A DNA stretch of 64,000 nt. Source: Cristatella mucedo (taxonomy: Eukaryota; Bryozoa; Phylactolaemata; Cristatellidae). The notes below the pieces were generated by a model. The model saw only the letters and a list, made by a program, of their open reading frames with translations, had not been told where the DNA came from and ran no database searches. Within the stretch, counting starts at the first letter, position 1; every line of letters begins with the position of its first letter. A program made the translations under genes and the position numbers. Shown here piece by piece: positions 27,168 through 38,166 of this stretch. The DNA lies in NCBI GenBank assembly GCA_009760855.2, contig WPIO01000271.1, positions 86,001-150,000 on the forward strand, read 5' to 3'.

Positions 27168-27250
27168 TTCGCAATACATTTGTACAGCGCCCTCGGAGAA
27201 TCTAATCTTTTTCTAGGCACTTTAAATTTGCTGGAAAAGAAGCGTGATCG
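27168..27250 (-). mobile_element. LINE family A 3'-end fragment
   Basis: ATACATTTGTACAGCGCCCT, CGGAGAATCTAATCTTTTTC, TAGGCACTTTAAATTTGCTG: the family A terminal module, truncated at once. Confidence 0.55.
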
Positions 27251-27812
27251 AATTGTTTTTGGTTTATGGCTACTGAACTTATTTTCAGCTATACTTACAT
27301 AAAAGAAGATATCTTCTCACCTACTAGCCACGCTGGCTTAACCTGTAGCGGTCAGCGACAACACTTTTTGACGGGAGCTAAAAAGAGAGCATTCCTGCCG
27401 AGCTGCAGCCGCTTACTTGTGACATCCTTTTTTTGTATGTGAGAGCAGCTCTTGTGACATAAGTTGGCCAAGGATCTCCCTCGGAGGGCCGGATGCAGCT
27501 TCCCGTGCTACACAAACGTGGTGGAACGCCACAAGACAGCAGGACGCTGACGTCACCTCTCCTGACCGGGTTTTTAATGGACCGCCCTTTACCGAAACCT
27601 ATAAGATACCGGCACGGTTTGAGCGCACTAAGCCACTTGCTGTCAGTAAATGTAAAGAGCTCAAAAAACGTTCTATTAATCTTGCGCTATTGTATTAAAT
27701 TGCATGCTATTTGTGCTATCCTGACTGCTGGCTTCTATCTTTTCTTTATCGCACGCGATTAAACCTGTCGGCGACTGTATACGCATTAGCAGCCTCGGTT
27801 TCGGGCTTTACC

Positions 27813-27985
27813 ATTCTTTAGCTGAATTAACAGCCTCATTTGTATAGCGACAGAAGAGCCTTACCTGCTATCACCACCGCTTGCAGTTGACAATAAAGGA
27901 TTGCCCAACTGCAAGATTCGAACCCACGTGACCTCGATCGTGAAGAGCGAGCACTTTACCTCCTGGTCTATCGCTGCTCTGGGCG
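27813..27985 (-). mobile_element. SINE type 1 copy (tRNA-derived)
   Basis: Minus-strand copy: the B-box complement AAGATTCGAACCCACGTGAC near 27910, the A-box region near 27960, and a body through CACCACCGCTTGCAGTTGAC to TTAGCTGAATTAACAGCCTC at the 3' end. Confidence 0.65.
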
Positions 27986-29234
27986 CTGCTATCCTAGTGA
28001 AAAAAAAATCTTGTTTCTCAGTTTCTCACAGGCAACGATTACTCGACCGGAACAGCTTCGCGCTTCCGGTGGTAGAGGGCGCTGTCTACTTTTTTTTATC
28101 TATATCTTCACACTCACTTCAGGCTTTCGTGCATCATCAACCGGCTTAAAAGCCTTAAATTGAGTTTACAATTTACTTAGTAATAGGTTGTATGGTTTAT
28201 TAATGTATAGCTATTACATATAATGAAATTAAATTGAGTATTAAAACCTTCGTGTGTTGTTAATGGCAGACTACTCACTAGCTCGAGGGGGATTTCCTAA
28301 CTTGCCTGGAACGACGTAAGTCGGGCAGCGTACGTGCTCACTGGACGCTTACAGCAGCAGATGTAACCGTTGATGCATTGCACTTAAATAAAAATTATTA
28401 AAATGCTCAATCGTACATCTGGTACAGCCGGAGTAAGCTCGAGCACATACTATATATATGGAACGAATTTACAGACACAATGCCACGGCCAATACCATTG
28501 CAATTTTCTTACGCTGAGTGTACATAGGAATGCTAAGCCTAAATTTGAAATCCCCGTATTGGGTGCCAAAGGCGTGGGTCGTGCTAGTGCAACAGCTACA
28601 GCTCTGTACCTGAAGTCTCGATTGCTCAACCGGCAGAGCATTTGACTGGCAAATCAGACATTGAGGGATCGTTCCAGATGCCACTTTTCTGCATTCGGTG
28701 CTAGGACAGATAGACTCTGGTCGTTCTACATTCTGAAATTCAATAGACAATACCTCGAGCGTAAAACAGATTTTGATAAGGTTTGGCTCACCTGAGCACC
28801 AGCCCAAAGTTCACTGCACAGCCAGAATCCGGTGGCGCTTGCACTGGGTGAATCGTGTTGCCGACTGGCGGCGTAAAGCAATGCTACCAAGACGTAATCG
28901 CTTGCAGACAATGTCATTGGCAGACAGTGTCGCTGGCTGACTATATCAACGCGATTCGAGTTCGGTTTTATAACCCACCCAGCATTCCTCGAGTACGCCA
29001 CCTCGACCGGTACATGGACCCCGTCAGGTGCATTTAGCACCAGTAAGTGGAAATATGTCTTCGCCATGGGTCACGTGTGCGTCTCGCTTGACAGCGACCT
29101 AATCAGCCGACCGAGGACTCAAACGCTGAAAGTCGCGACTGGCAGCAGCGTCGGTGCGCACAGGCTTCGTGTGTCCCTGTGGATGTCCTGAATGTACCCC
29201 GAACGTCTCAGGACATCAGATCCGTTCGCTTATG

Positions 29235-29333
<99 letters not shown>

Positions 29334-30837
29334 CCTAACAACGCTCTTGCCTAAGAAATAAAGGCTCACTCACCGAGCTTCATGGCCTAACAAGGAACAA
29401 GGGGAAAAAGAGCCTTATTTCCCCTTGTTGTTGACGACAACGAGCAGCCGGAGAAAGCTGAAAGCTCCGATTTCTAAAATCTAGTTACGCCCATTGAGCT
29501 CTCGGCCTTAACCTGTAAACAGCATCCACAAAACGAAGCGCAGCGGGCACTGTACGAACGTGTTCGGCAGCAAGTGTCCGCATGCATCCGGGCATCTTCT
29601 CTGGTCACCTGGCTCAGTCTTCGACAGCTGCTGATAGATTCGGTTGTTAGCAATTGCAGCGAGAGAAATCCCTCTGCTAGATAAAGCGTGAGCGCCCGCT
29701 CGCTTGCTGTGCGCATTAGACTCCGACAGAGGTAGCTGGCCTCGAGCAAGCATCGCCTTAGCCTTAAATAGTTAGCTAGGGAAAGAGGATCGCTTCCGTC
29801 GCTGGGGCAGGGTAAAAGTATGCGACCTAAAACCCTCATTGACCCAAAGGTCGTCGGGTCGGCCGACATCGTAAACAGAAGTATAAGAGATGAACAGCTG
29901 CGGCAAATATACCCAGGTGGAAATGCCATCGGCGAGAGCTACTCTGAGCTCTCGTGCTGATCAAGGGCTGAGGTGCCACTCTGCCGAGTAGCTCACCGCA
30001 CTGCGCCAGCACGTACTTACGGTCTTTGCTCTAGGGCCGAAGCCTCTCAATCCTGTAGACAGTGAGCTCAAACCTGGTGATCGGCCACTGTGGTTAATTG
30101 CAGGCAACTTTCCTGTCGACCGCTGGCCGAGACAGACGTGCAGCAGAAATACGCCAATCTGCTGGCAGTGAATTACAATAGAGACTCGTACACGAGTCGG
30201 GGCTCTAGAAATGCCGACCGGAGTGCACCGGCAAGTCAAGGGAGATGACCCACGAGCAGGTGATTGGCTAGTGCCGATATGCCGGGATACTCGAAAAGAA
30301 ATGCCTCGCTGCCAGGTGTTTTGAACGTACGAGGCAGACGCGTAGTGATTGACGAAAATAGACGCCACCGTTTGCACTAGCGATACCTGAGCGAGAGATG
30401 TTGCCCAAGGGTAAACGTGGTAAACGTGTCGCAGGTCCGCGAAAAAAATGTCGACATACCGATTCGACCGCTTGCATGGACAACTTGCAGACCTTGGTGG
30501 CCGACAGTGACAGGCCACTTCTACACGTGACATAGATGAACCGCTTGTAGGCCGCTATATCCGCTACCACTCATTCTGGATAATGACCGATGCGGTCTTT
30601 CAACTAGCATTACCGTATGCAAAGACAGGGAACGAGCAGGCTTAGCCATCGCTGAGCGACCTCAAGGTTCACGTCGGGCCGACTCACCGACACAGTGATG
30701 ACCATTCAATGACGGCCATAGGCGTATATAAAAGAAGCGCCTTACGTCCACTTCCGTGAACGGCAACACTACATTTGTCAAGTATTCCTAAGTTACTACA
30801 CCACCAGGAGGCTTCGTTTGCATAGAATTCTCGTCGA
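27986..30837. other. Unassigned, open-frame-rich at 29.4-30.6 kb
   Basis: A degenerate tRNA-like element (GCTCAACCGGCAGAGCATTT) at 28620-28680. Minus frames of 151 and 190 codons (29474-29929, 29961-30533) and a plus frame with HPQNEAQRALYERVRQQVSA near 29525 overlap; none has a known motif. Confidence 0.4.
29236..29331 (+). repeat. (GA)n microsatellite
   Basis: Nearly pure (GA)n of about 95 bases; its Arg/Glu frames are artefacts. Confidence 0.97.
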
Positions 30838-31400
30838 AATAATAATAATAACAACACTACAATTAACCGGTCATTTATAAGTGATCTAAGGCTACTAAAT
30901 CTATTTCTAGGCACCGGGCTATGCTGCAAAAGTAAAATAGTAATTGGTTAGCGATAACATGCTCGGCGCCATCGATGTATCGAGCAAACGAGGGATGATT
31001 CTCACGGAGCCGACAGCAAACGATACGAAGAGCTGGTGCGTGTGGGCTTCTTTGTCGATGTCATCGCGTCGGGATACGTCTTGTTGTCAGTTAGAAGTTA
31101 GCTCCAGTCTTTGGGAGAATAAAACCCAAAAGCATGGTCTCCAAAGAAGTTTAGGTTAGTTGGACTCATGGCTAAAAATTCGAGTCAGAAATGTGGGTGG
31201 TACGATAGTTTGGCAATTTGCTCTGATGGTTACGCCGGTGCAAGAGAGCGAATGAACCTAAAAGTGATTGACACAATTGGGAAGTCTATACGCAAATTAA
31301 TGAAGAGCCAGTTCAGGTCGATGACAAGTGAGGCAATGCAGCAACTGTAAAGTTCGCGACAGCCTCACCTTCCTGCAGAGTTTAGCACCAACTGAATATC
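30838..31400 (-). mobile_element. LINE family A 3' region, degraded
   Basis: AATAATAATAATAAC tail, TCTATTTCTAGGCACCGGGC in place of the signature, then the 3' coding remnant up to CCTGCAGAGTTTAGCACCAA, the complement of the NSAARL motif region. Many substitutions and gaps. Confidence 0.55.
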
Positions 31401-31432
31401 CTGAGCTTCATAGACCTCTTTAGCAATTTTTT

Positions 31433-31605
31433 CTTTAGCTGATTCAACAGACTCATTTACTTAGCAGCAGAAGAGCCTTAAAGGCTATTTCCATCGCTTC
31501 CAGAGGGCAGCAAATAATAGCCCACTGCAGGACTCGAACCCGCCACCTGGTTCGTGAAGAGCGAGTACCTTACCCCTTAGCTAAGACCGAGGGGCGATTC
31601 ATGCT
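31433..31605 (-). mobile_element. SINE type 1 copy (tRNA-derived)
   Basis: The clearest tRNA-like head: read on the minus strand it has TTAGCTAAGGGGTAAGGTAC (A box), CTTCACGAACCAGG and GGCGGGTTCGAGTCCTGC (B box). The body and end match 27813-27985 and 52055-52218. Confidence 0.7.
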
Positions 31606-31799
31606 GTTGATGGTCTTCAAATGACCATTACTCGGTGGCACCAATGCTCTGACATATCACACTGCGAAAGAGTCTCGACCATTGCAGCGCTGATCGCCAG
31701 TGATGCCAGTTCAGATGGTTGTATAAGCGCTAAAAAAGAGCTTTAAGTTATTAAAGCTTAAATTAAAGTAATTAAATTAATTTAAAATTAAATTGATAA

Positions 31800-31940
31800 A
31801 ATAGAATTCATTTGCATAGCGCCCCAAGAGAACTTAATCTCAATTTAGGCGCTTTACATGTGCCTTGGGGCTCGAGCCCACGACCTCAGCCAGACCTTGG
31901 CCGGGACGAGCGCCTTAACCGCTGGACCAATCCAGCAACA
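31800..31940 (-). mobile_element. SINE type 2 copy with LINE-like 3' end
   Basis: On the minus strand: GGTCCAGCGGTTAAGGCGCT (A box), GTCGTGGGCTCGAGCCCC (B box), then GGCACATGTAAAGCGCCTAA and TTCTCTTGGGGCGCTATGCA. The last two blocks parallel the LINE family A terminal module. A near-identical copy lies at 56840-56990. Confidence 0.68.
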
Positions 31941-32336
31941 AAATTAAATTCAAGTGATTAAAGCTTAAAGTAATAATCAAAAGTAATTAAAGTTACTTAA
32001 ATTTAAAAAAATAGTCGAGACGCACTATCTGTCGGCACTCCTTAGAAAATCGTTATACATTTAAAGCTGTGCCATATTAGCTAACTACTAGCATACTAGC
32101 TTGAAGCTTTGACATAAGAATTAGCTAGGCTTACAATACTGTTTTTGTTACTTGAAAGTTGCTAAAAAAAATTTCTGCTTCAGCGATTCAGCGACGCTTT
32201 CTGAAAAATTTGCCTAACAGCCGCCTTCTTGCAGGCTGCAGTGACAAGACCAAAGACTTAGGACGCATCTATTCTGTTATTTATTCAGGGCAACCACAGA
32301 GCTATGCATCTCAGAAGAAAAGTGGGTATATGGTCT

Positions 32337-32510
32337 AGGAATTGCAGTCTTGAGTTCTCTGAGGGCGTTATATCAAATACATTATTATGATCATAATTAC
32401 TGTTATATAAGCTAGACTTAAACTTATCTGCCATGAATTGCAGTTAGTTATGATCTTTTGCAGATTTTCTCAGGCTTGCACATAATAGTCATAGCTAAAG
32501 CAGTCTTCTA
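32337..32510 (+). mobile_element. LINE family A 3' end plus a flank shared with 35.1 kb
   Basis: TTGAGTTCTCTGAGGGCGTT and ATATCAAATACATTATTATG mark the LINE end. The following 100 bp (CTAGACTTAAACTTATCTGC, CAGATTTTCTCAGGCTTGCA) recurs after another family A end at 35125-35250. Confidence 0.55.
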
Positions 32511-32599
32511 AGACCGTGAGATGAAATTCAAGATGAGTCACTAGTCACAGGCTTAAAGATGAATATCGATGAGCTGTAAAGGGCAGAAAGAAAGAGAGA

Positions 32600-34650
32600 G
32601 ATATCTATATATAAAGAGAGAGAGATTTCAAAGACTTCCCTCAAGGCTGCAATCGGAAGTTTAAAAAAGCCTGACAGTCGGATCCAAAACAGATTTATAC
32701 GACGGTAAACGAATTACCGGCCAATGCTGAGAGGCCTTACTGCCCAGATAGTAACGGCTCGACCGAAAGTTTGATGTCTTATTACATGAAAGGACTGTGC
32801 ACATTCGTGCCTCCATAAAGCCCCCTCAGACTAAAGCAATTGCTCAATAGCAACCTCTGATCTTCCTTAAGAGATTTTCCGAGGTTTCTGCATGCGTTGC
32901 GGCTACCATAGTGAGGTCTACTAAAAAGAGCTTGGCTCTTGAAGACCCTATACCATCACCTCTGTGGTATTCACTGGCAGACCAACTTAGCCCAGCCATA
33001 GCCGAGATTTGTAATGCTCTGAAAAATGGGTTTTACCCATGTCCTTAAAATCAGCCATCAATAGACCGATACTTATAAAGCCTGGGTTATATATTGAGGC
33101 ACTTAAAATCTATCACCCAGTTTTCCTTATTCCTTTTTTGTCAAAGATTCTTGAAAAAAATTGGCTCTAAGCAGCTGGTAGCACGCATTAAAGAGAATGA
33201 AATATCAGAAAAAATTCCGATCCGGGTTCAATCACGGAATCACTCCAATGAGACTGCTCTCCTATGTGTAACCAACCAATGACTTCATACGCAGTAACGA
33301 TGATAGTAGTGTCAACGATGATAGGAATGTCACTGCTCCAGAGCTGCTAGATTTATCAGCTGCATTCGACGCCTTCGATCCCGACGTCCTACTTGAACTA
33401 CTGATAACAACGATCGGTCTGGCAGACGAGGCACCGGCGTGGTTTAAATCGTACTCGCCTGATCGTGTTCAATCCGTGTTGCGTGGGAGTCAGGTGCCAT
33501 CCACCTGCAGTCACCAGTCACCTGCAGTGTTCCTCAAGGGTCCTTCCTCGTTCCTTTGCACGTCCCCATTTATACTCTCAACCTCTGGGAAAAGTGATTC
33601 AGCCTCTGTGAAATAGGATATCACTGCATTTGTCATTCAAACCGTAGGAATCTGTTGCAGCTACTGGTAAACTGAATGCTCGCCCTGCCGGCATTCGATC
33701 CTGGGTGCCGGAGAATTTCCATACGCTAAACGACGATAACAATTAACTGCTGCTTATATGACACCCTAAGCGTGTGGCTGCACTAGAAGATTTTGCTCTT
33801 CTTATAGGTGATGCTGTTGTGCAACCATTAATGTCTGCCTGGACTTTAGGTGCCATCTTCAACAGCTGCCAAAATTTGGAAAGCTTCGTTAAGAATATTA
33901 ATTCCACAGCTTGCGATCACGTTCGATCCCTACTATGTGAGAGAAGAATGAATGAATGAAGAGCTAAATGTCTCCCACACGTGCTTGCAAATTCATCTTA
34001 CTCCTTAGTTCTGTCTCAGCTAGATTATTGTAATTCCCTTTTGGCTGGGCTACCGAAAAAAGTCACAAAAATTAGGCTACGAATAGGGCTGCAAGGCCAG
34101 TCTGCAAGTCCCAGAGGTTTGACCGTGTGTCAATTTTGCTAAATGAGCTAGAATAGCTGCTGCTTGATCGACGGATAAAGAGCAAAGTTCTTACGCTGAC
34201 CCACGAGGCCCGCCACAGCTTGGCTCCTCCATACCTAGCTGAACTTCTGCACCAGTGTTAGCCTTTTCTTGCCTTCAGGTTCTTCGCAGACAAAAATTAG
34301 CTGTTCCATTCCTCCGCTTGAAGGCCTTTGGCGACAGAAAGTTTTACTCTGCAGGTCATAGACTGTGGTACTCACTTCCACGATTCTTAGGCAACGGCAA
34401 CTCTCCAGCTGCCGACTATGGCACATCCTATCCAGACGTCCTGAGCTGCTACTTCCATTTTACTCACAACCTCAACTGCTCTCCTCACTCTGCTATGCTT
34501 CCACTTTCTCTTTGTGCGTGAGACAAAGTCTGTTGGCTACCAAATGCCGCTTAGGCTGTGAGTGCCCTATACAAAACTCTCTGAGTAACACCCGCATAGT
34601 CTTTATGACTTTGTGGATTTACAGGCGGAGATACATTACATTTTCGAAGT
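32600..34650 (+). mobile_element. LINE family B, about 2 kb, reverse-transcriptase region to tail, inactive
   Basis: The longest family B copy. In order: an N-terminal polymerase segment (SLADQLSPAIAEICNALKNG-like, near 32970), FLSKILEKIGSKQL (33139-33180), a LSAAFDAFDPD motif equivalent to the first catalytic-Asp block (about 33353-33385), a PQGS-type region, the C-terminal ELG-like and LWYSLP segments (34360), and a 3' end GTGGATTTACAGGCGGAGAT (near 34620). Stops and frameshifts separate these blocks, and the YADD-type box is not intact, so it cannot be active. L2/CR1-like by motif order. Confidence 0.72.
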
Positions 34651-34677
34651 AACAGACGGAGATGAAAAAAGATACAA

Positions 34678-34683
34678 AGAGAG

Positions 34684-34747
<64 letters not shown>
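34678..34747 (+). repeat. (GA)n microsatellite
   Basis: Pure GA directly after the family B LINE end. Confidence 0.96.
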
Positions 34748-34924
34748 GAGTCCTCTCGGTATGATATACAGGAGATAGACTCTATGATCTGATCTTATTT
34801 GCTAAAAACATGGTGAAGACAAGATCAGATAGATCGCCGCACGAACTAAGCATTACTGTGCTGCCCTGGGAGTGGTTGGGAAATGACTTTGTGATTGATA
34901 TAATCCTTTTGGGATAGTATTCTG

Positions 34925-35250
34925 AGAATACGCCGTTTTGTTTTACTTGCATGCTGACCCTGTGTGTATCACAGTTAACTATGTCATTATTTTTGTTTAA
35001 TGAGCACGCTAACACTAACTATTCAATCCTGCTTTTTTTGAAGCAAGTAGAAAGTGCCTAGAAAGAGATTGTGTTCTCTAAGGGCACTATATCAAACATA
35101 ATATAATTTTTATTATTATTTATACTAGACTTAACCTTATCTGCGATGAATTGCCAGGATTCACAATAGTCCTGGTGTGCCAGCCGATAAACAATTGGTT
35201 CTGATTTTCTACAGATTTTCTCAAGCTTGCACATCATAGTCCTAGCAAAA
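34925..35250 (+). mobile_element. LINE family A 3' end with duplicated flank
   Basis: TGCTGACCCTGTGTGTATCA, then AGAAAGAGATTGTGTTCTCT, AAGGGCACTATATCAAACAT and an ATT tail to 35124. The flank to 35250 is shared with 32410-32500. Confidence 0.6.
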
Positions 35251-35295
35251 TTTTCCAGATGAACTACTATCAATAGATAAAGTTAATAAATTTAA

Positions 35296-35400
35296 TTCAT
35301 CTGCATGGATCCTTGAGAGAACGAAATCTTAATTCAGGGGCCTTCAATATGCCACGTGGCACAAACCAATGATCATGGCATTAAAGGCCTTACCAGGGAG
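35296..35400 (-). mobile_element. SINE type 2 fragment, diverged
   Basis: TTCATCTGCATGGATCCTTG, AGAGAACGAAATCTTAATTC and ATTAAAGGCCTTACC keep the order of SINE type 2, but the B box is lost. Confidence 0.4.
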
Positions 35401-35879
35401 GCATCAACAACTATTATTACCCAGTTCTGCCAATAAAAACCTACGCCACAAATCCTCAGGCACAGGAAAGGTGTGAGCCTAGTTGTGCTATAGAAATCAA
35501 GTCACTACAGAGCAGAGCGATGACTCAGCAGGTTATTGCTCTGCTCTGTACTTGACTTGACTCTCCTCTGTCCGACTGGACTCGACCCTCTTGCAACGAA
35601 CCGCCAACTAAGTCGTCATCGAACATGGGCAGTGGTCGAGCCTTGACGGAACCACATTACGCTGGCCAGTATACAGAGTAAGCCCCTGTTTATCATTTCG
35701 TGGTCACGTTTCTTTTTTGTGATTTATAAGGAGGTAGAAACTGTGGTGCAGCCGAATCGTGCTGCACACAGCCTCCGTCTGGATGGGCTAGCTCTGGCCT
35801 ACAGCAAACTTCAAACCTAGCAAGTAAGCTCCAGTCTCGTCCTAGGGCTCCCTCCACAAAGTCAGCATTGTTTCGGGTT

Positions 35880-36540
35880 TGTAACGACCTTCTCAGGGAT
35901 TTAGACTTAAGTGAAGTCTCTCTTCTTAGTTTGCCTTTTCCTTCGGCAGCCTGTGATGCTATTGATAACCAAGTCCTTCTCGAGCGTCTCTCATTCCTCT
36001 TGGGCATCAGCAGTGCTCCGCTACAATGACTCAGGTCCTATCTCAGTGAGAGGCTCCAGAGGATTGATGTGAGCGGATAAAGATCATCTAGCGAGCCATT
36101 TCAGGTTTCTGTGCTTGGTCAGGTTCTTTTCATGGTTTATACTCTCCCTCTTGCAGATGTGATTGCCAGACACAATCTAGGCTGTCACTGCTCTACCCAG
36201 ATGAGACTCAGTTGAACCTTTGCTTTGATCCCTCTCAGATCTCCAGCCAATCAAAGTCTCTCAACTCACTTGCAGCATGTATTGATGTCATCCACATGTG
36301 GATAGCAGCAAACTTTATTAAATTGGAATGGCGACAAAACCAACCTAGTAGTTATGGGTAAACCAAGTGGGATTCAGAAATAGGAAAGTCTAACACTCAA
36401 AATCGGCTCCGCCAGCATATATCCTGTTGAATCTGCACGAAATCTTGGTGTCCTGTTTCAGAGTGACCTTTCATTAGACAACCACATCAGCTCCACAGTC
36501 AAGCCTGCCTACGTTCGGCTGCATGACATCAATAATTTGC
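35880..36540 (+). mobile_element. LINE family A internal reverse-transcriptase fragment
   Basis: Plus-strand remnants of the catalytic region in order: a DAIDNQVLLERL-type block near 35955, VLGQVLFMVYTLPLAD (about 36110-36155), a degenerate Tyr-Pro-Asp-Glu box where YADD is expected (about 36200), and LNSLAACIDVIHMWIAANF (about 36258-36315). It parallels 50479-51133 on the other strand. Several stops; inactive; no 3' end. Confidence 0.62.
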
Positions 36541-36755
36541 CAGCGTATTGTTTTCTTTTTATTCGCACTGTACAATTTCACTCGTATCGAAGCGGTCGCT
36601 TACAGACGTCGCCACTAGCCGGCTTCACAAAATTAAATTGCCGCTTACCAAGGAAGTAGCTCCAAGCCTCATTCTGAAGCTCCGCCATTGATCGGGGCCG
36701 CCATTTGCTCGATGGCCGCACTGCGTCGGAAACACGGCGGTCGCCAAATCGAGGC

Positions 36756-36788
36756 AAGCGAGCGAGCGAGCGAGCGAGCGAGCGAGCG
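36756..36788 (+). repeat. (AGCG)n microsatellite
   Basis: About eight AGCG units in the GC-rich 3' flank of gene B. Confidence 0.9.
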
Positions 36789-37024
36789 TTCTCTGCTGTC
36801 TTGACAGCGTCCCTGTCGCGCGCGCACGCACGCACGCACACTGAGGCGTCGCACTGCCGCTGGCGTTGCGTCATTCGCTGCCAGCAGCCAGCGGCCGCCC
36901 TGAGCGAGCCTCGCCAAAATATGGCGCGCGCAAAGGGTGCTGCAGACTGGCGCCATCTGGTGGCATTGACAAGCGAGCGGCTCAGTCGCCGCTTGTCGCC
37001 CTACAGCGCTGCAGTCTCTCTGGC

Positions 37025-38166
37025 TCATTCTAGCGGTTCTTCGGGAGCGCTACCGGGAGCGCTTCGATTGCCCGAATCTCGAAGCTCCGGTTCGTCGACC
37101 GCGGCCCGCGCCGCCATCACTTCGGCCGGTATCGACGAGTTATAGACGGGCGGCTCCGTTTGCCGCCCGGTGGATGGCACCGAAACGCCGTCTATCGCTA
37201 TGACGACCGAGTCCTTGTTGAAGCTCACGTCAGGCCGACGCGCCCTCGCCGCGCCGCGCTCGCTCTCTCTGCCGCCACCCTCCTTCTCCGGTTTTGCTTC
37301 CGGCAGCGTCTTCGACTTTGCCTTCGGCCTTTGGCCCCTGGTCTGCGGCTTCGTCTTCCCCTTGGACTTCGACGACGTCGATCTTGACTTTGACTTCGAC
37401 TCAGCCGTCGCCTTGACCTTCGCAGGGGCAGCGGCGGCCGCAGAGCGCGTCGTCGCTCGCGTCGGCGTTCGCGCCGCTTTGCGGGCGGACTTGTAACGAC
37501 CGGCCTCTCCCGCCGCTGCCTCGCGCTCTGTCGCTGTCGTTTCGCGAGCCTCTGCGGGAGAGGTCGGCCCGACATCCGCCGGCCTGACGGCCTCCGCGGG
37601 CACCGCTTTCGCGGGTGCCGCCGCCAGCTCTGCAGGAAGCGCTGCGGGCATCTCGGCCGCCAGTACCGCCGCCGTTGCCGCCGCCGCCGCCGCGCCGTCA
37701 CTTGGGCCGTGGGGCACTTCGGGCGGCCGCGTGCGGATCCTTTCGCCGCTCGGGTCGACGGCCACCGAGGTCGCTGGCGCGGGACCCGTTCGCGATCGGT
37801 CGCCGCGCGGCGGCCGCGCGGCGGCAGCGGCGGAGCCGCAGCGCGGCCGCAGGTAGCGGAAGGTACCGCCGCGAAGGCTCCGCGCGAGGTCACGGCCAGT
37901 CTGCGACCTCGCGCTCCGCGCTCGCGTTTCGGCGCTCTCGCCGTCGGACTGATGGTCGCGATCGGTGTAAGCCGTGCCGGTGTACTCTTCGTACGGCGAG
38001 CAGCCGTCGCCGCCGCCGCCGGACGATCGAGCGAGCGAGGCACCCGCCAAGGTCGCCTTCTTCGTACACACGTACGCCGTCGCCGTCATGATGGTGGCGA
38101 GGAGCAGTGCGACCATGCCCAGGCCCCAGATGACGCCGCCGGCGCTCTCTGCGCTGCCACCGTCGT
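37025..38166 (-). CDS. Gene B: transmembrane and long cytoplasmic-tail terminal exon
   Basis: 1142 bp including the stop, about 379 residues. The acceptor is excellent (CGCCTTCTCTCGCTCAG) and the entry phase (1) matches the donor of 39956-40123. After a short acidic/Gly/Ser stalk comes VIWGLGMVALLLATIMTATA, one membrane helix, then YVCTKK as the cytosolic border. The tail holds a tyrosine/acidic patch (EEYTGTAYTDRD), Ala/Pro-rich stretches, a Lys/Ser-rich stretch (KSKSRSTSSKSKGKTK) that resembles a phosphorylatable or nuclear-type basic region, and a conserved end: SFNKDSVVIAIDGVSVP, TEPPVYNSSI, MAARAA. This end aligns with gene A with 28 of 44 identities; the middle does not align. Gene B carries about 24 extra residues after the shared block. 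The exon is very GC-rich compared with its surroundings. The plus-strand frames across it are shadows. The ligand and function cannot be told from sequence. Confidence 0.8.

Noticed and set aside
31500-31600. Functional tRNA gene on the minus strand
   Set aside because: Good B box, but continuous with a SINE body repeated at 27.8 and 52.1 kb; acceptor stem not paired.
20000-36540. Active LINE in the window
   Set aside because: Every copy is 5'-truncated, frame-broken and, where visible, altered in the catalytic Asp box.
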